Shown: positions 1-8,375 of the stretch, piece by piece
How the letters are laid out: each line of letters begins with the position of its first letter
How positions within the stretch are numbered: position 1 is the stretch's first letter
From: Priapulus caudatus
Lineage: Eukaryota; Priapulida; Priapulimorpha; Priapulimorphida; Priapulidae
Length of the DNA stretch: 33,552 nucleotides
Assembly (NCBI RefSeq): GCF_000485595.1
Contig: NW_014577534.1
Coordinates: forward strand, 154,977-188,528
Direction of reading: 5' to 3'
Made by a program: the position numbers and the translations under genes
The notes under the pieces: model-generated
Database searches by the model: none
What the model was told of the DNA's origin: nothing
The model's input: the letters and a program-made list of their open reading frames with translations, nothing else

Positions 1-215
1 CTGGAACGTGATTTTTCAGTTACACATCACATGGTTGTACCAGTGAAACAGAACACAGTTATATTCGTTATTGTACGGTTATAGTTTTGTTCTTACTAGC
101 TTACAAATAATTCCCCTGCATTGTAGATGCGCTGATCTGTATCTATCTCGTATATGTAGCTTACCTACTTAGCTTGCGTTATAGATTATGCTGGTTCGCG
201 CGTTATTGCTATTAT
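1..215. other. AT-rich sequence without recognisable feature
   Basis: Ordinary AT-rich sequence up to the first foldback element. No open frame of note, repeat or RNA gene is seen. Confidence 0.5.
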
Positions 216-960
216 GCCTCGTCTACACGAACGAAATTTAACATCGAGTTAGCGATTATGTAGCGTCTACACGACAACACCCGATAGCGTGCGTAGTGGC
301 CAGGTACACGTGTGTGCATCGTAGTGCGTACGTGCGCGTGCATCGATGTGCACGTAGACGTGCGTCCGTGCGTGACTGCGTTGTGCACGTACACCTGCGT
401 CGATGCATGCGTGCGTGTTCACGTACACCGTGCGTGCGTGCATGAGTGTGTTGCGTGCTGCGTCCGTGTGTGTGCACGTACACGTGCGCTGGGTGTGTGC
501 GCGCGTGTGCATGTACACGTAGGAGCGTGCGTGCGCCCGTGGCGTGTGCACGTACACGTGCATGAGTGTGTGCGTGCCGTGTGCACGTACACGTGGTGCT
601 TGCGTGTGTACGTACAGCGTGCGTGCATGCGTCCGTGTGTTGCACGTACACGTGCGTGCGTGGCGTGTGTGTGCAGGTACACGTTCGTGCGTGCGTTGTG
701 CAGGTACACGTGCGAGCATGAGTGTGTGCGTGCTTGTGCAAGTACACGTGTGTGCGTGTGTGTGCGTGCGTGTGTACGTAATCGTACTAATGTGTGCCGC
801 CTATCGTGGAGTTATGTACTATTCGCTAACTCGAGTTAAAGAGCATAGCGTCTATACCGGGCCTTAATCGATGACGCAGTTAGCTTAACCTCGATCGACT
901 GCGAGGTTAAGCTAACTCGAGTTACTTAACTCGAGTTAAATTTCGTCGTGTAGACGAGGC
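216..960. mobile_element. 745-bp foldback/MITE-like element with TTAT target duplication
   Basis: The left end (216-241) reads GCCTCGTCTACACGA then CGAAATTTAAC, and the right end (935-960) is its reverse complement with one extra base in the left arm; the similarity continues inward through a TCGAGTTAG block. Both ends are flanked by TTAT (212-215 and 961-964), consistent with a 4-bp target-site duplication. A short direct repeat, AGCGTCTA, lies inside both arms (near 262 and 847). No transposase is encoded; the interior is the minisatellite listed separately. This is a non-autonomous DNA element. The superfamily cannot be assigned from a 4-bp duplication alone. Confidence 0.75.
300..780. repeat. 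GT/GC-rich minisatellite with recurring GTACACGTGCGTGCGTG-like motif
   Basis: Degenerate tandem array built on alternating purine-pyrimidine words such as GCACGTACACGTGCGTGCGTG, recurring irregularly every few tens of bases. It is nearly pure (GT/GC)-type alternation and therefore prone to Z-DNA and palindrome formation. It fills the interior of the 216-960 element. Several overlapping open frames on both strands (Cys/Val/Arg-rich or Thr/His/Arg-rich) are by-products of the repeat and are not genes. Confidence 0.8.
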
Positions 961-1318
961 TTATCAGTGCAGGGTGAAGCGCTGTTACGCTGGTTTAACT
1001 AACCACTAGACTAATATTAAAGAATTAACGCGTCGCCGGCTTCGTCTTCCCTTCTCCCCGTCGTCCTTTCTTCGCGTAGACTTAGGTAGGCCTCCAAGGG
1101 TGTCTCCCTCGTAGTCGTCCTGCAGCTCTACCGACCTGAAATTCCCGCCTTCTTTCCTTCCCGTTTTATTCCCTGTACCCGTAGTTCTACTACCTGAAAA
1201 CACGTGCTCCTATTCTCTCTTCTATCTCCCGGGACCTAATATGCTTTCTTCTTCTTCCTACCTAAACCTAAACTGAAAAAATAACACCCTCCGTGCTGCG
1301 GTGCGGCGCGCCTTATAC
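961..1318. other. Pyrimidine-rich stretch, weak minus-strand coding-like frame
   Basis: On the minus strand a 65-codon charged frame (1203-1006; RKEGG, GGLPKSTRRKDDGEKGRRSRRR) ends in a stop. It is preceded by a splice-acceptor-like TTTTCAG. I recognise no family. It could be a terminal exon or a low-complexity artefact of the C/T-rich plus strand. Confidence 0.2.
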
Positions 1319-1460
1319 CCAGAGCATATAAATCCAGAGCAAACTAAAAACGCAGCAGTTGTCGCCAACTACATGGTCCCCTCTATATGCTGATTAATAG
1401 TACATAAAACGCGTTGATTATCATACTCTATATATCGCAATACTGATTTATATGCTCTGG
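1319..1460. mobile_element. 142-bp mini-element with perfect 16-bp terminal inverted repeats
   Basis: CCAGAGCATATAAATC at 1319-1334 is the exact reverse complement of 1445-1460. The interior is non-coding and AT-rich. The same terminal motif (AGCATATAAATC) bounds a shorter structure at 3953-3999, so this is a repeat family rather than a chance palindrome. No clear target duplication is seen. Confidence 0.6.
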
Positions 1461-2050
1461 TGTTACTCACCAATGTTTCTCAAGCGACTGTGCATGTATT
1501 ATACTCTTAGAACTCTCTAGTTTATTCACCATTTAGTATTCATTGGCAATTTCTAATAATTTTATTATGGCAAAAATAATGAAAATATAAATAAGTGCCG
1601 CAGAGCGACAGCGCTCATCTAACGTCTACTGCGGTGACTCTGTGGTGGAGTGGTGGGATTCTAGTAAACCCTGTTAGTCCCAAATGTGTTTACATACGCG
1701 CTGAAACAGTGGAAGGCACAGGGATGATCAGGAACCTTCTCAAGGAATGTTCGTTGGATCGTTATGAAAGTTGCCCGCAGATGGTGCGTGTACGTTTAAG
1801 TGTCTTAAGATTAAAGATGGAAGCTCTCCATCGTACGTTTGTAGCAACAACTTTTGCAAGGACGGAATAGTAAGCACTCATCCCATTACTACGCAAGCCA
1901 ACAGGCTGAAATAGAGCTGCCACCTGTAACTAATTAACGCAGGAAAACTACAACAGTCTATCGACCACAAATGCGAACTGCAGTGGCCACTGCATGGCAT
2001 AAGTTACATGTAAACACCTGACAGTACAGAATGCCATAGAAATTATATAC
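1461..2050. other. AT-rich intergenic sequence
   Basis: Contains only a 91-codon open frame (1595-1870, plus) with no recognisable motif and no supporting splice or composition signal. No repeats detected. Confidence 0.4.
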
Positions 2051-2436
2051 GATTTAAGGAGCATAAACCTTCTTCAACCAAATTTACTTTTGAAATTCAC
2101 TGTGACACGTGTAGCCTCATACATCCAGGCATGATAAGATTCTACTAGAAACCCGGCATTGCAAATTCTTTCTAACAGTAAACAAATCCATGTTTAACCC
2201 TCCTCTTGAGGCCAAAAGTTTATCCAACACTTACTCTTCGCATGTCAGCAGAAGTACTTTCATGGTCCTTTCAATAAAGCATAAAAATGCTAGGTCACCG
2301 GCTGAAACAGAAAAAGTTTTCCAATCGCTCGTCAGACCATGTCCTCAGAAAATGTCTAAAAGTCTGCCCTATGCCCCATTGACCTGTGACTCTCCAATTT
2401 CGGCACAGTGATGGCTTTTCCTACCATGATGCTATA
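2051..2436 (+). repeat. Dispersed repeat, copy A (about 390 bp)
   Basis: From GATTTAAGGAGC to CCATGATGCTATA, this segment aligns along its length, with many substitutions and small indels, to the reverse complement of 10169-10576. Shared islands include CAAATCCATGTTTA, GACCATGTCCTCAGAAAATG and CCCATTGACCT. The 73-codon frame inside (2190-2411) is not preserved in the other copy, so the repeat looks non-coding. Family unknown. Confidence 0.75.
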
Positions 2437-3790
2437 CACCAACTAGAGTATATACAACAACCAACATTCCACCAAAGGGTTTGACATGTAAAAATGATTT
2501 TGAGTCCTATTCAAATGACATTGAGTAGTTCATTTTGTGTTAATGTATACTGTTGTGTTATGTTCTTGTATGTTATATAGTGAGTTACTCTGTTCATACC
2601 CATTATGGTTAATGGTTTTATAGAAGTCGTTACATCCTGTATAACGTAAAAATCCGCACTATATTCTTCCGTCGCAGAACAAGCCAGACAATCAACGCGA
2701 ATTTAATTCACTGAAATGCACCTCATAAATAGCGGTATCAGTAGTGGCTTACTCTCAGCCTTTGATCCAATACAGACGGTCTCTAATGCTTCTAAAAGAA
2801 AGGGGATGTCAATATCATGTTACTAACATAGTGCCATTGGTACTCGGAAGTGCAGCACGTGCCAGCATGAGCACTGGGGGTTCGTGGCGAGGCGGGAACC
2901 ATACTAGCCTGCGGTGTGGATGAGTAGAACGTAAACATAAATGGCTATGTTAAATTGGATTTCCGTCTTAATAATTTATGACAAGATATTGTTACATACG
3001 CGGGCAATGCAAACGCTCTAAAGTTCAGCATGTACGCTGTTGTTATATGAGAAAATGAGCAATATACACAGTGTTTAGCCATCGAATAAAGTCGAAAATA
3101 AAAAATCGGTAAAATTTGCTTAAAACCTTGAGTATCCTTAAGGGTGAGATTGAAGGTCATATAAATTGCAGCACTTGTTATCAATTCACTTTAAAAATGA
3201 TGACCTGGTTATCTAACAATAAAATTAGAAACTGATCGAGATAGTTTTGGATTTGAATATGAATTGAGAATTTAACAGAATAGTATTGGTAAAATGTCAC
3301 TAATACAATTTTAGGTGCCTAAGCTTAAACTAAAGGGTGTTAGAGCGAGAGATGACCGACTAGCGCGGACCAGGCAGCAGTGAGACTAACATCTTGTTAC
3401 ACATCTTGAGGTTCCTACACAGGTGTTTTAGAATGGACATCGTTTCTCGAATCTTATGCGCGGAGACATGATCACGCCGTACATATGCCTATGCCTGGCT
3501 ATGGTATACTAATTACTATCTCCTTGGGCGGCGAGCGTAACATATTTCCTAGACTGGCACTGTTTTCCAACTGTAAGCTCTTGAGACACATCATGTCACA
3601 TGTCACATTCACACAAAACAAAGATTCATCAGAAACAATACCGTACGAATAAAAATCCATTTAAAATTCCATAGCAAATAAATATACATGTAACATGTAT
3701 AATCATAGATATTATAGAATATCTATGGCATCATAGATATATCACTGTACTATTATGGTATAAAAATGTATAAACACACACTAGGGTGTC
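2437..3790. other. AT-rich intergenic sequence, no gene seen
   Basis: No frame longer than 80 codons and none with a recognisable motif. Short AT-rich palindromic words occur at about 3690-3740 (ATAGATATTATAG and TATCTATG variants). Confidence 0.45.
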
Positions 3791-3796
3791 ACTTTC

Positions 3797-3945
3797 CCCC
3801 GGCGTGAGAGGGAGGGTCACGGTGATGAGGTCTCATGACGTCACTGCACAAGGCGTAGAGGGAGGGTGCCGCTACGTGGCAGCACTAGTCATTCAGTCTT
3901 AAACGTGATGCGTCTTATGACGCCACTGCACAAGGTCTATACTTA
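3797..3945 (+). repeat. Two diverged direct copies of a GC-richer unit
   Basis: ATGACGTCACTGCACAAGG (about 3835) recurs as ATGACGCCACTGCACAAGG (about 3917), and GAGAGGGAGGGT (about 3806) recurs as AGAGGGAGGGT (about 3857). This suggests a tandem duplication with drift. It lies between AT-rich sequence and the 3953-3999 palindrome. Confidence 0.5.
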
Positions 3946-3952
3946 GCCCAAA

Positions 3953-3999
3953 AGCATATAAATCAACATATATATATATATAATAGGGATTTATATGCT
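3953..3999. repeat. AT-rich palindrome sharing the 1319-1460 terminal motif
   Basis: AGCATATAAATC at 3953-3964 faces GATTTATATGCT at 3988-3999 across a (TA)n run. The termini match the inner part of the 16-bp ends of the 1319-1460 element, so this looks like a minimal or collapsed member of the same family. It lies just downstream of the MULE gene remnant. Confidence 0.5.
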
Positions 4000-4041
4000 C
4001 TGCTTTAGCCTTAGCTAATTTTAATCTCGTCGTCGCTTTCT

Positions 4042-4262
4042 TCACGGGGCTAAGCCGCAAGGGAAGGCCTTGTCGTAGAGCTGTTTGCCGCGAAGATTTC
4101 GTTGAAGTTCGCCCATCTTGACTATTGCGTCCTGCAAGCACGCCTCATCATCTACGCGATAAACGATATCCCGCACTAGATTCAGCTTCTGAAGAAACTG
4201 GCTGCGTAGGCTTGTAGACGATCTTGTCAAGGTACTAGGCCCGGCAGCATTCTCTGTATTTT
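4042..4262 (-). pseudogene. Displaced C-terminal coding remnant of the MULE protein
   Basis: A minus-strand frame runs from about 4257 to 4042, with no ATG of its own at the start of the conserved-looking part. It encodes LRSQFLQKLNLVRDIVYR, then a charged segment, and ends LYDKAFPCGLAP before a stop. It has the same reading phase as the main MULE frame upstream and lies directly beyond the duplicated segment that carries that frame's stop codon. Inference: this was the original C-terminal tail, a helical region predicted from its heptad-like leucines, now cut off by the duplication. Alternatively it is a last exon joined by a splice I could not define. Confidence 0.45.
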
Positions 4263-4517
4263 GGTACAGCTAACAGTGCTAACAGGCTGGTCAAGGTTAC
4301 ACTGTCGTAGTTGTCACCCACTGCTGGCTGCTATTCCGAAGCCATTGTCGTCTAGAATGACGAACACACTGTTCTGCACTCTGCCATTCTCTGTCATTTC
4401 GGTACAGCTAACAGTGTATGATAACAGGCTGGTCAATGGTTACACTGTCGTAGTTGTCATCACTGCTGGCTGCTATTCCGAAGGCATAGTCGTCTAGAGT
4501 GATGAACACACTGTTCC
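4263..4517 (-). repeat. Tandem duplication (about 138-bp period) of the MULE 3' coding end
   Basis: Copy 1 (4263-4375) and copy 2 (4401-4517) match at roughly nine positions in ten, sharing GGTACAGCTAACAGTG, GTTACACTGTCGTAGTTGTCA and CTGCTGGCTGCTATTCCGAA. On the minus strand copy 2 is in frame with the transposase and supplies its TAG stop (4410-4408). Copy 1 encodes a related peptide only after a frame change and contains its own stops. The duplication therefore appears to have truncated the protein. Confidence 0.8.
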
Positions 4518-6267
4518 TGTACTTCTCGGGTAGGCGTGCAAAGCTCCACTCGTCAAACACTTTAAACACAGCATACATGTGCTTACAGGGAAAGTACGTT
4601 TTATACCAGGCCTCACATGTACAGGAGGGAGCCTGGAAGGTAACACTGTATAAGCGCCCTGCGTCATTGGAGGCTTTTACTCTAAATTCCCCCTTAGAAA
4701 TATCGACGCACTGGATGTCTTGCACTTCGAATTCCCCAGCAGCAACCCGACTCTTTAGGCAGTTTTTCACAAAGTGCCTGGGGCGATTATGAAGGTAGCC
4801 TGGCAAGTTGGTGATGCGTCGGTATTGGCTACTCTGTTTTAGATTCATATCACAATAATTTTTATACGAGTCTGGCAAGAAGCTCTCCACAAGCAAAACT
4901 ACAATGCCATATGCAGACTTGTCTACAGATTTTGGTAGGTAGCTGTACTTAAAAAGTTTGTTTTGAGCTTCTACTCCATTATTGGTGTTTACAATGTTGA
5001 GAACCTGTTGTTTTCGGAATGCTTGCGCCCAGCGTTCTACGCAAGACATCCAGACCTTCTCCACATAGGTTCTGGTTGCTTCACTGGAGGTGTAGACAGG
5101 GGACCTGCGTAAATCGCTGACGGCAGTGTCATGTTGGTGGCGTTGGCGGGCATCAGCAACTCTTTTAAGTAATGACAAAAGGGCTGCCTGTTCCAGTGCA
5201 TTCAGGCCGTTCTTTGGTATCCACCGCTTCCAAGCTTGAAGGCGATGGAAGTCGCAAATATAGACCATTGCACCGGGAAACTCTCTTTCAATTGCATTGA
5301 TCTCAGCGGTAGAATAATCTACCATAAAATAGAGAGGCTTCCACCAAGGGTTCCACCTTTTCAGGATTTCCAGTGCCTCCGCAATTGAATGTGAATCTTC
5401 ATGTTCAGAGATGAATTCTGCCACGACTCTGTAGCCGACATTTGTATGAACGCACACAAAAAAGAGAGGCAGAGAATATTTGGTCGTTTTGTATGTGGCG
5501 TCCATTAATACCAACTCAGAGCCATACCGGCACAGCAGTCTTTGCTGCCACTCTTCTTGGTGTACGAAAAGAAAGTTGTCTTTTCCGCTTCCGTCGTTGC
5601 CCCCATCTTTACCCGACTCTCCTTCCGTAACGGCTGACTTGGTCCTGTAGAAGAAATTGGCAGTGGATCCACTTGCTTGCCACTCTTCTACTTTCTTCTT
5701 TAGGGACTCTTGGTCATCGTGAGAGTAACGAGAGGCAGAAATAGCCCTGCCAATGTGGTTTTGTAAATCCTTTCTATTAGGATAGTAGGCACGATTCGTC
5801 CTCTTAGGGCGAACAGCTGAGGTCGGAAAGAGCTCTCTTTCAACAAACTCGTCAAGGCAACGCTTGACTTCGTCTGCTCTAGTTATGCCCTTTCCAACCA
5901 GCTCGTAGATCTTGGCTACAACCTTATTGTCTACGAGTTGGTTAACAGTAGCTGCTGCTCCCACTGGATGACCCTTGTGCTGTGAGAACAAGGGAACTCT
6001 GATGAAGTACCTCAACGTGGATGACGGAGGGGTTTGAGTTTCCAAGTCTTCTATCAGCCGGTCCAGCATTTTCTGTTTGGTGGTTTTCAGACTGTAGGGA
6101 GTGGTGCAAGATGTTTTGTCCAGTGAATAACTGTCAAAAACCCGAATTCCTCGAATCTGAATTGTTGCAGGACAATCGAGTTTTCGAGTGCCCTGAAACC
6201 TTCGGTACGACATCCCATAGTCGTGCTCTCCATCGCAGCTATCAGCATTTTTTCCACCTCTGCTATC
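4408..6267 (-). CDS. MULE-type transposase with DDE core and SWIM zinc finger (main exon)
   Basis: About 619 uninterrupted codons on the minus strand, from a splice-acceptor-like TTTTTGCAG (exon begins at 6267) to TAG at 4408. Counting from two codons before the exon: a zinc-knuckle half (C34 in LDCPATIQIRG, H99 and H102 in SQHKGHPV) completes a FAR1/WRKY-GCM1-like N-terminal domain begun in the upstream exon. The DDE core follows, with D258 (LMDATYKT), D319 (MVDYSTAE), the CDFHRLQAWKRW block at 340-351 and E435 (NNGVEAQNK). A SWIM finger lies at 551-565 (CTC, nine residues, CKH). Established: MULE/FAR1-related transposases pair this core with SWIM fingers and cut and paste DNA; some hosts domesticate them as regulators. 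Inference: the intact frame means recent activity or selection. No terminal inverted repeats or target duplication were found around it. The C-terminus looks truncated. Confidence 0.9.
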   Translation of the reverse strand, partial: DSRGGKNADSCDGEHDYGMSYRRFQGTRKLDCPATIQIRGIRVFDSYSLDKTSCTTPYSLKTTKQKMLDRLIEDLETQTPPSSTLRYFIRVPLFSQHKGHPVGAAATVNQLVDNKVVAKIYELVGKGITRADEVKRCLDEFVERELFPTSAVRPKRTNRAYYPNRKDLQNHIGRAISASRYSHDDQESLKKKVEEWQASGSTANFFYRTKSAVTEGESGKDGGNDGSGKDNFLFVHQEEWQQRLLCRYGSELVLMDATYKTTKYSLPLFFVCVHTNVGYRVVAEFISEHEDSHSIAEALEILKRWNPWWKPLYFMVDYSTAEINAIEREFPGAMVYICDFHRLQAWKRWIPKNGLNALEQAALLSLLKRVADARQRHQHDTAVSDLRRSPVYTSSEATRTYVEKVWMSCVERWAQAFRKQQVLNIVNTNNGVEAQNKLFKYSYLPKSVDKSAYGIVVLLVESFLPDSYKNYCDMNLKQSSQYRRITNLPGYLHNRPRHFVKNCLKSRVAAGEFEVQDIQCVDISKGEFRVKASNDAGRLYSVTFQAPSCTCEAWYKTYFPCKHMYAVFKVFDEWSFARLPEKYRNSVFITLDDYAFGIAASSDDNYDSVTIDQPVIIHC

Positions 6268-6296
6268 CTGCAAAAAGTATACAATTTTAACAGTTA

Positions 6297-6410
6297 TACA
6301 GGGCTCTACATTAACTTTGAAAGTCCACTTGCCCTGTACGGCAAGTAAAACTGAAAATCACTTGCCCTATAGCAATATTCACTTGCCCTACTTTTTTGTA
6401 GTAAAATGAG
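6297..6410. mobile_element. Repeat terminus with three CACTTGCCC modules
   Basis: Begins ACAGGGCTCTACATTAACTTT and then carries CACTTGCC...GGCAAGT as a small palindrome, followed by two more CACTTGCCCTA copies. The same architecture with CACTAGCCC modules occurs at 20254-20355. Probably one end of a DNA element. I cannot see the opposite end, and the class is unknown. Confidence 0.5.
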
Positions 6411-6657
6411 GAAAAGACCAATAAAAATAAATTAACACAACGTTTAATTTCAAATGAAACGTTGTTGTGTAAATGTACAGTACAACAACGATTTGTTTAC
6501 AGTTGCACACGATTAATCGTCATTGGTGACATTCCGACGTGAGTGCATGAATTGTAAAACAATTTGCTGATATTCAAGTATAGTCGCTGCGAGCTTCATG
6601 TCCAGCAGGCACTACACCTTAGTGCAATGTCAAGTGTTTTAATAAATTATTTCTGGT

Positions 6658-6790
6658 ACAGTCGACCTTGCCTAAGTCGAAATCGCATAAGTCGAATAAT
6701 CGGCCAAGTCGAAGCTCCACAAAAGTCTCGATCTTTCCCTATGAGTCTATGTCGAAATTCACAAGTCGAATTTCAGCTATCTCGAATAAT
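6658..6790 (+). mobile_element. Pogo/Tigger-like terminal fragment with AAGTCGA repeats
   Basis: TACAGTCGACCTTGCCTAAG begins the segment, followed by repeated AAGTCGA words (for example CATAAGTCGAATAATCG and CCAAGTCGAAG). A CAGTYGACC-type end after TA is typical of pogo/Tigger elements, which duplicate TA. No facing end (GGTCGACTG) was found, so it is a truncated copy. Class call is by resemblance only. Confidence 0.45.
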
Positions 6791-6925
6791 AATTCTCCCC
6801 TAAAGAGTTTTCCCCTAAGGTTTTCGCCTGATTATAGGAAACTAAACTACAGGATACCTTATCATTAATCTGATACTGATGAGTATTTTATAATCATCAC
6901 GCATGAGTAGCTCCCATAACCATAC

Positions 6926-7035
6926 CTTGGCAGATCCATGAAGGCAATGTTTCGTTTCTGAGGATTCTATTATGAATGGATGTCCAAAGAACTCGATCGG
7001 GAGATGCCCTCGATTATGCTGGAATATCGGCAAAG
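6926..7035 (-). CDS. Upstream exon of the MULE gene (zinc-finger half)
   Basis: A 110-nt minus-strand exon: acceptor TTCGCTTGCAG before 7035, then two bases finishing a codon, then 36 codons ending GSAK, then donor GTATGG after 6926. It encodes LPIEFFGHPFIIESSETKHC followed by LHGSAK. The first zinc-ligand cysteine in a KHCLHG setting is what FAR1-like domains carry before the CPA motif, which sits at the start of the next exon. Phase joins perfectly to 6267. The partial codon at its 5' end means at least one more exon upstream (higher coordinates), which I could not locate. Confidence 0.6.
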
Positions 7036-7497
7036 CTGCAAGCGAAAATGATAAACGAATGAGCTACAGTATAGCTTTAAAAAAAATGCTGACTGTACTC
7101 TAGGGAAAAGAGCAAAGCTTATACCGAAAAGTGTCATGGGTACATTTGAGTTAAGTAATAGTATTTTTTATAAATATTTTGACACAACCCTGGCTGTAGT
7201 GTACTTTGAAATGAAATATGATAATGATATGTCATTTTGAGTCAATATGAGTATCAAGAGTAAATAATAACACAAGAGCAATAAAGAAGCAAGTGTATAC
7301 GTTCCTCAGCTTATTATGACCACTAATTACTCACCTTAGTGGTACTGATATTCGTTTACATATATTTGCTAGCGTATTGCTGTAAATTGTAATCTTGCAC
7401 GAGCTGAATTCGATCAATTTACCGCTAAAATGGCACCTTGTTGTGACCTGTCAAGACAATTTCTGAAGCTATAGTGGTGCCAATATTTAGCAACGAA
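7036..7497. other. AT-rich sequence upstream of the MULE exons
   Basis: Should hold the missing first exon or promoter of the minus-strand MULE gene. I see no convincing coding segment or repeat. Confidence 0.3.
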
Positions 7498-7750
7498 CGA
7501 TTTCCAAATCATTCGTGGCCCGATAGGGGTTTAATGTACTTGATTACCTGTGCGCGTGTAATGTGATACTTACTGCAAACTACTACAGAGAATATTGTTG
7601 TTATTGTATTATTACTTATGTAAGATAGTATGTCAATTTCTTGTGTTGCGATCACAATAACTGAGCGCGTCTCGCGGTTCCTCACGAGATCAAAATTCGA
7701 AATTTAGATTGTCTCTCAACCCTATCGGGGCACAAATGATTTGTAAACCG
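7498..7750. mobile_element. 253-bp MITE-like element with about 33-bp terminal inverted repeats
   Basis: Left end 7498-7531 (CGATTTCCAAATCATTCGTG, then GCCCGATAGGGGTT) pairs with the reverse complement of 7718-7750 at all but about four positions. The interior is non-coding. No clear target duplication. It lies upstream of the MULE gene, but nothing matches it downstream of that gene, so it does not mark the transposon's ends. Confidence 0.65.
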
Positions 7751-8375
7751 TGTGTTATTATCTACTCTTGACGGACTTGCGGCCCCAGTTTTTGCGCCCC
7801 AACGCGAATACGCCGCCCCCTTTTTGTTCCCTTAGACAGATATCTGAGACAGGGGTCTGAAAACGCACTCCGCGAAAACTGGGCGCAATCCAACCGACAT
7901 TTCGGGATGGACGGCTTGAGGCCATCTCCAAACGGCCCCTAAACTTTTTTTGGTAGGCTGGTGGCGGGCCTCATGGCGTAAGACGTAGGGTGGCTCTACG
8001 CAAGAAATGCTGTGGCGAAGTCCCAGCAGATGACGACGCTCTCGGCCTCATGGGGCCGCTACGCGGATGACGTGCGCTTCCTGCGAGGTATTAGCGTTTA
8101 CGTCTATCACAGAGGTGTTTTAGAACGAATGCCGGTGTTACGGCGCTCCACGTCGGGCTGGCGCGGTCTAGGATGCGTAAGTCTATCTCAAGAAGTGCCC
8201 TGGCTCCGTACGTGCAAGGGTTTTTATAAGCTCTTGACCCCGCGGCTGGCCCGGTGTCGGCGGAACGGCACGACTCGGGTGCGGCGAGCAACGATGCTGG
8301 CGTGGCGCGCTGGCAGTCTTTTTACACGTAGCTATCCTAAATACGGCCGGCCACACTGACACACAAATATATGAT
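7751..8375. other. Unassigned sequence rising in GC
   Basis: Contains a 115-codon plus frame (8012-8359) and overlapping minus frames without any recognisable motif. No repeat partner was found within the window. Confidence 0.3.

Larger units (their letters stand above)
6268..6925 (-). other. Probable intron of the MULE gene carrying two transposon ends
   Basis: Bounded on the minus strand by a GTATGG donor (after 6926) and a TTTTTGCAG acceptor (before 6267), joining phase 0 to phase 0. It contains a CACTTGCCC-module element from about 6297, an imperfect hairpin at 6433-6471 (ACACAACGTTT versus AAACGTTGTTGTGT), and a pogo/Tigger-like terminus from about 6658. Confidence 0.55.

Noticed and set aside
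256-867. Cys/Val-rich and His/Thr/Arg-rich frames as cysteine-rich or histidine-rich proteins
   Set aside because: They are translations of the GT/GC minisatellite and exist in all frames of it.
7498-7750. MITE ends as the terminal inverted repeat of the MULE transposon
   Set aside because: No matching sequence occurs on the far side of the MULE gene; the element is complete in itself.
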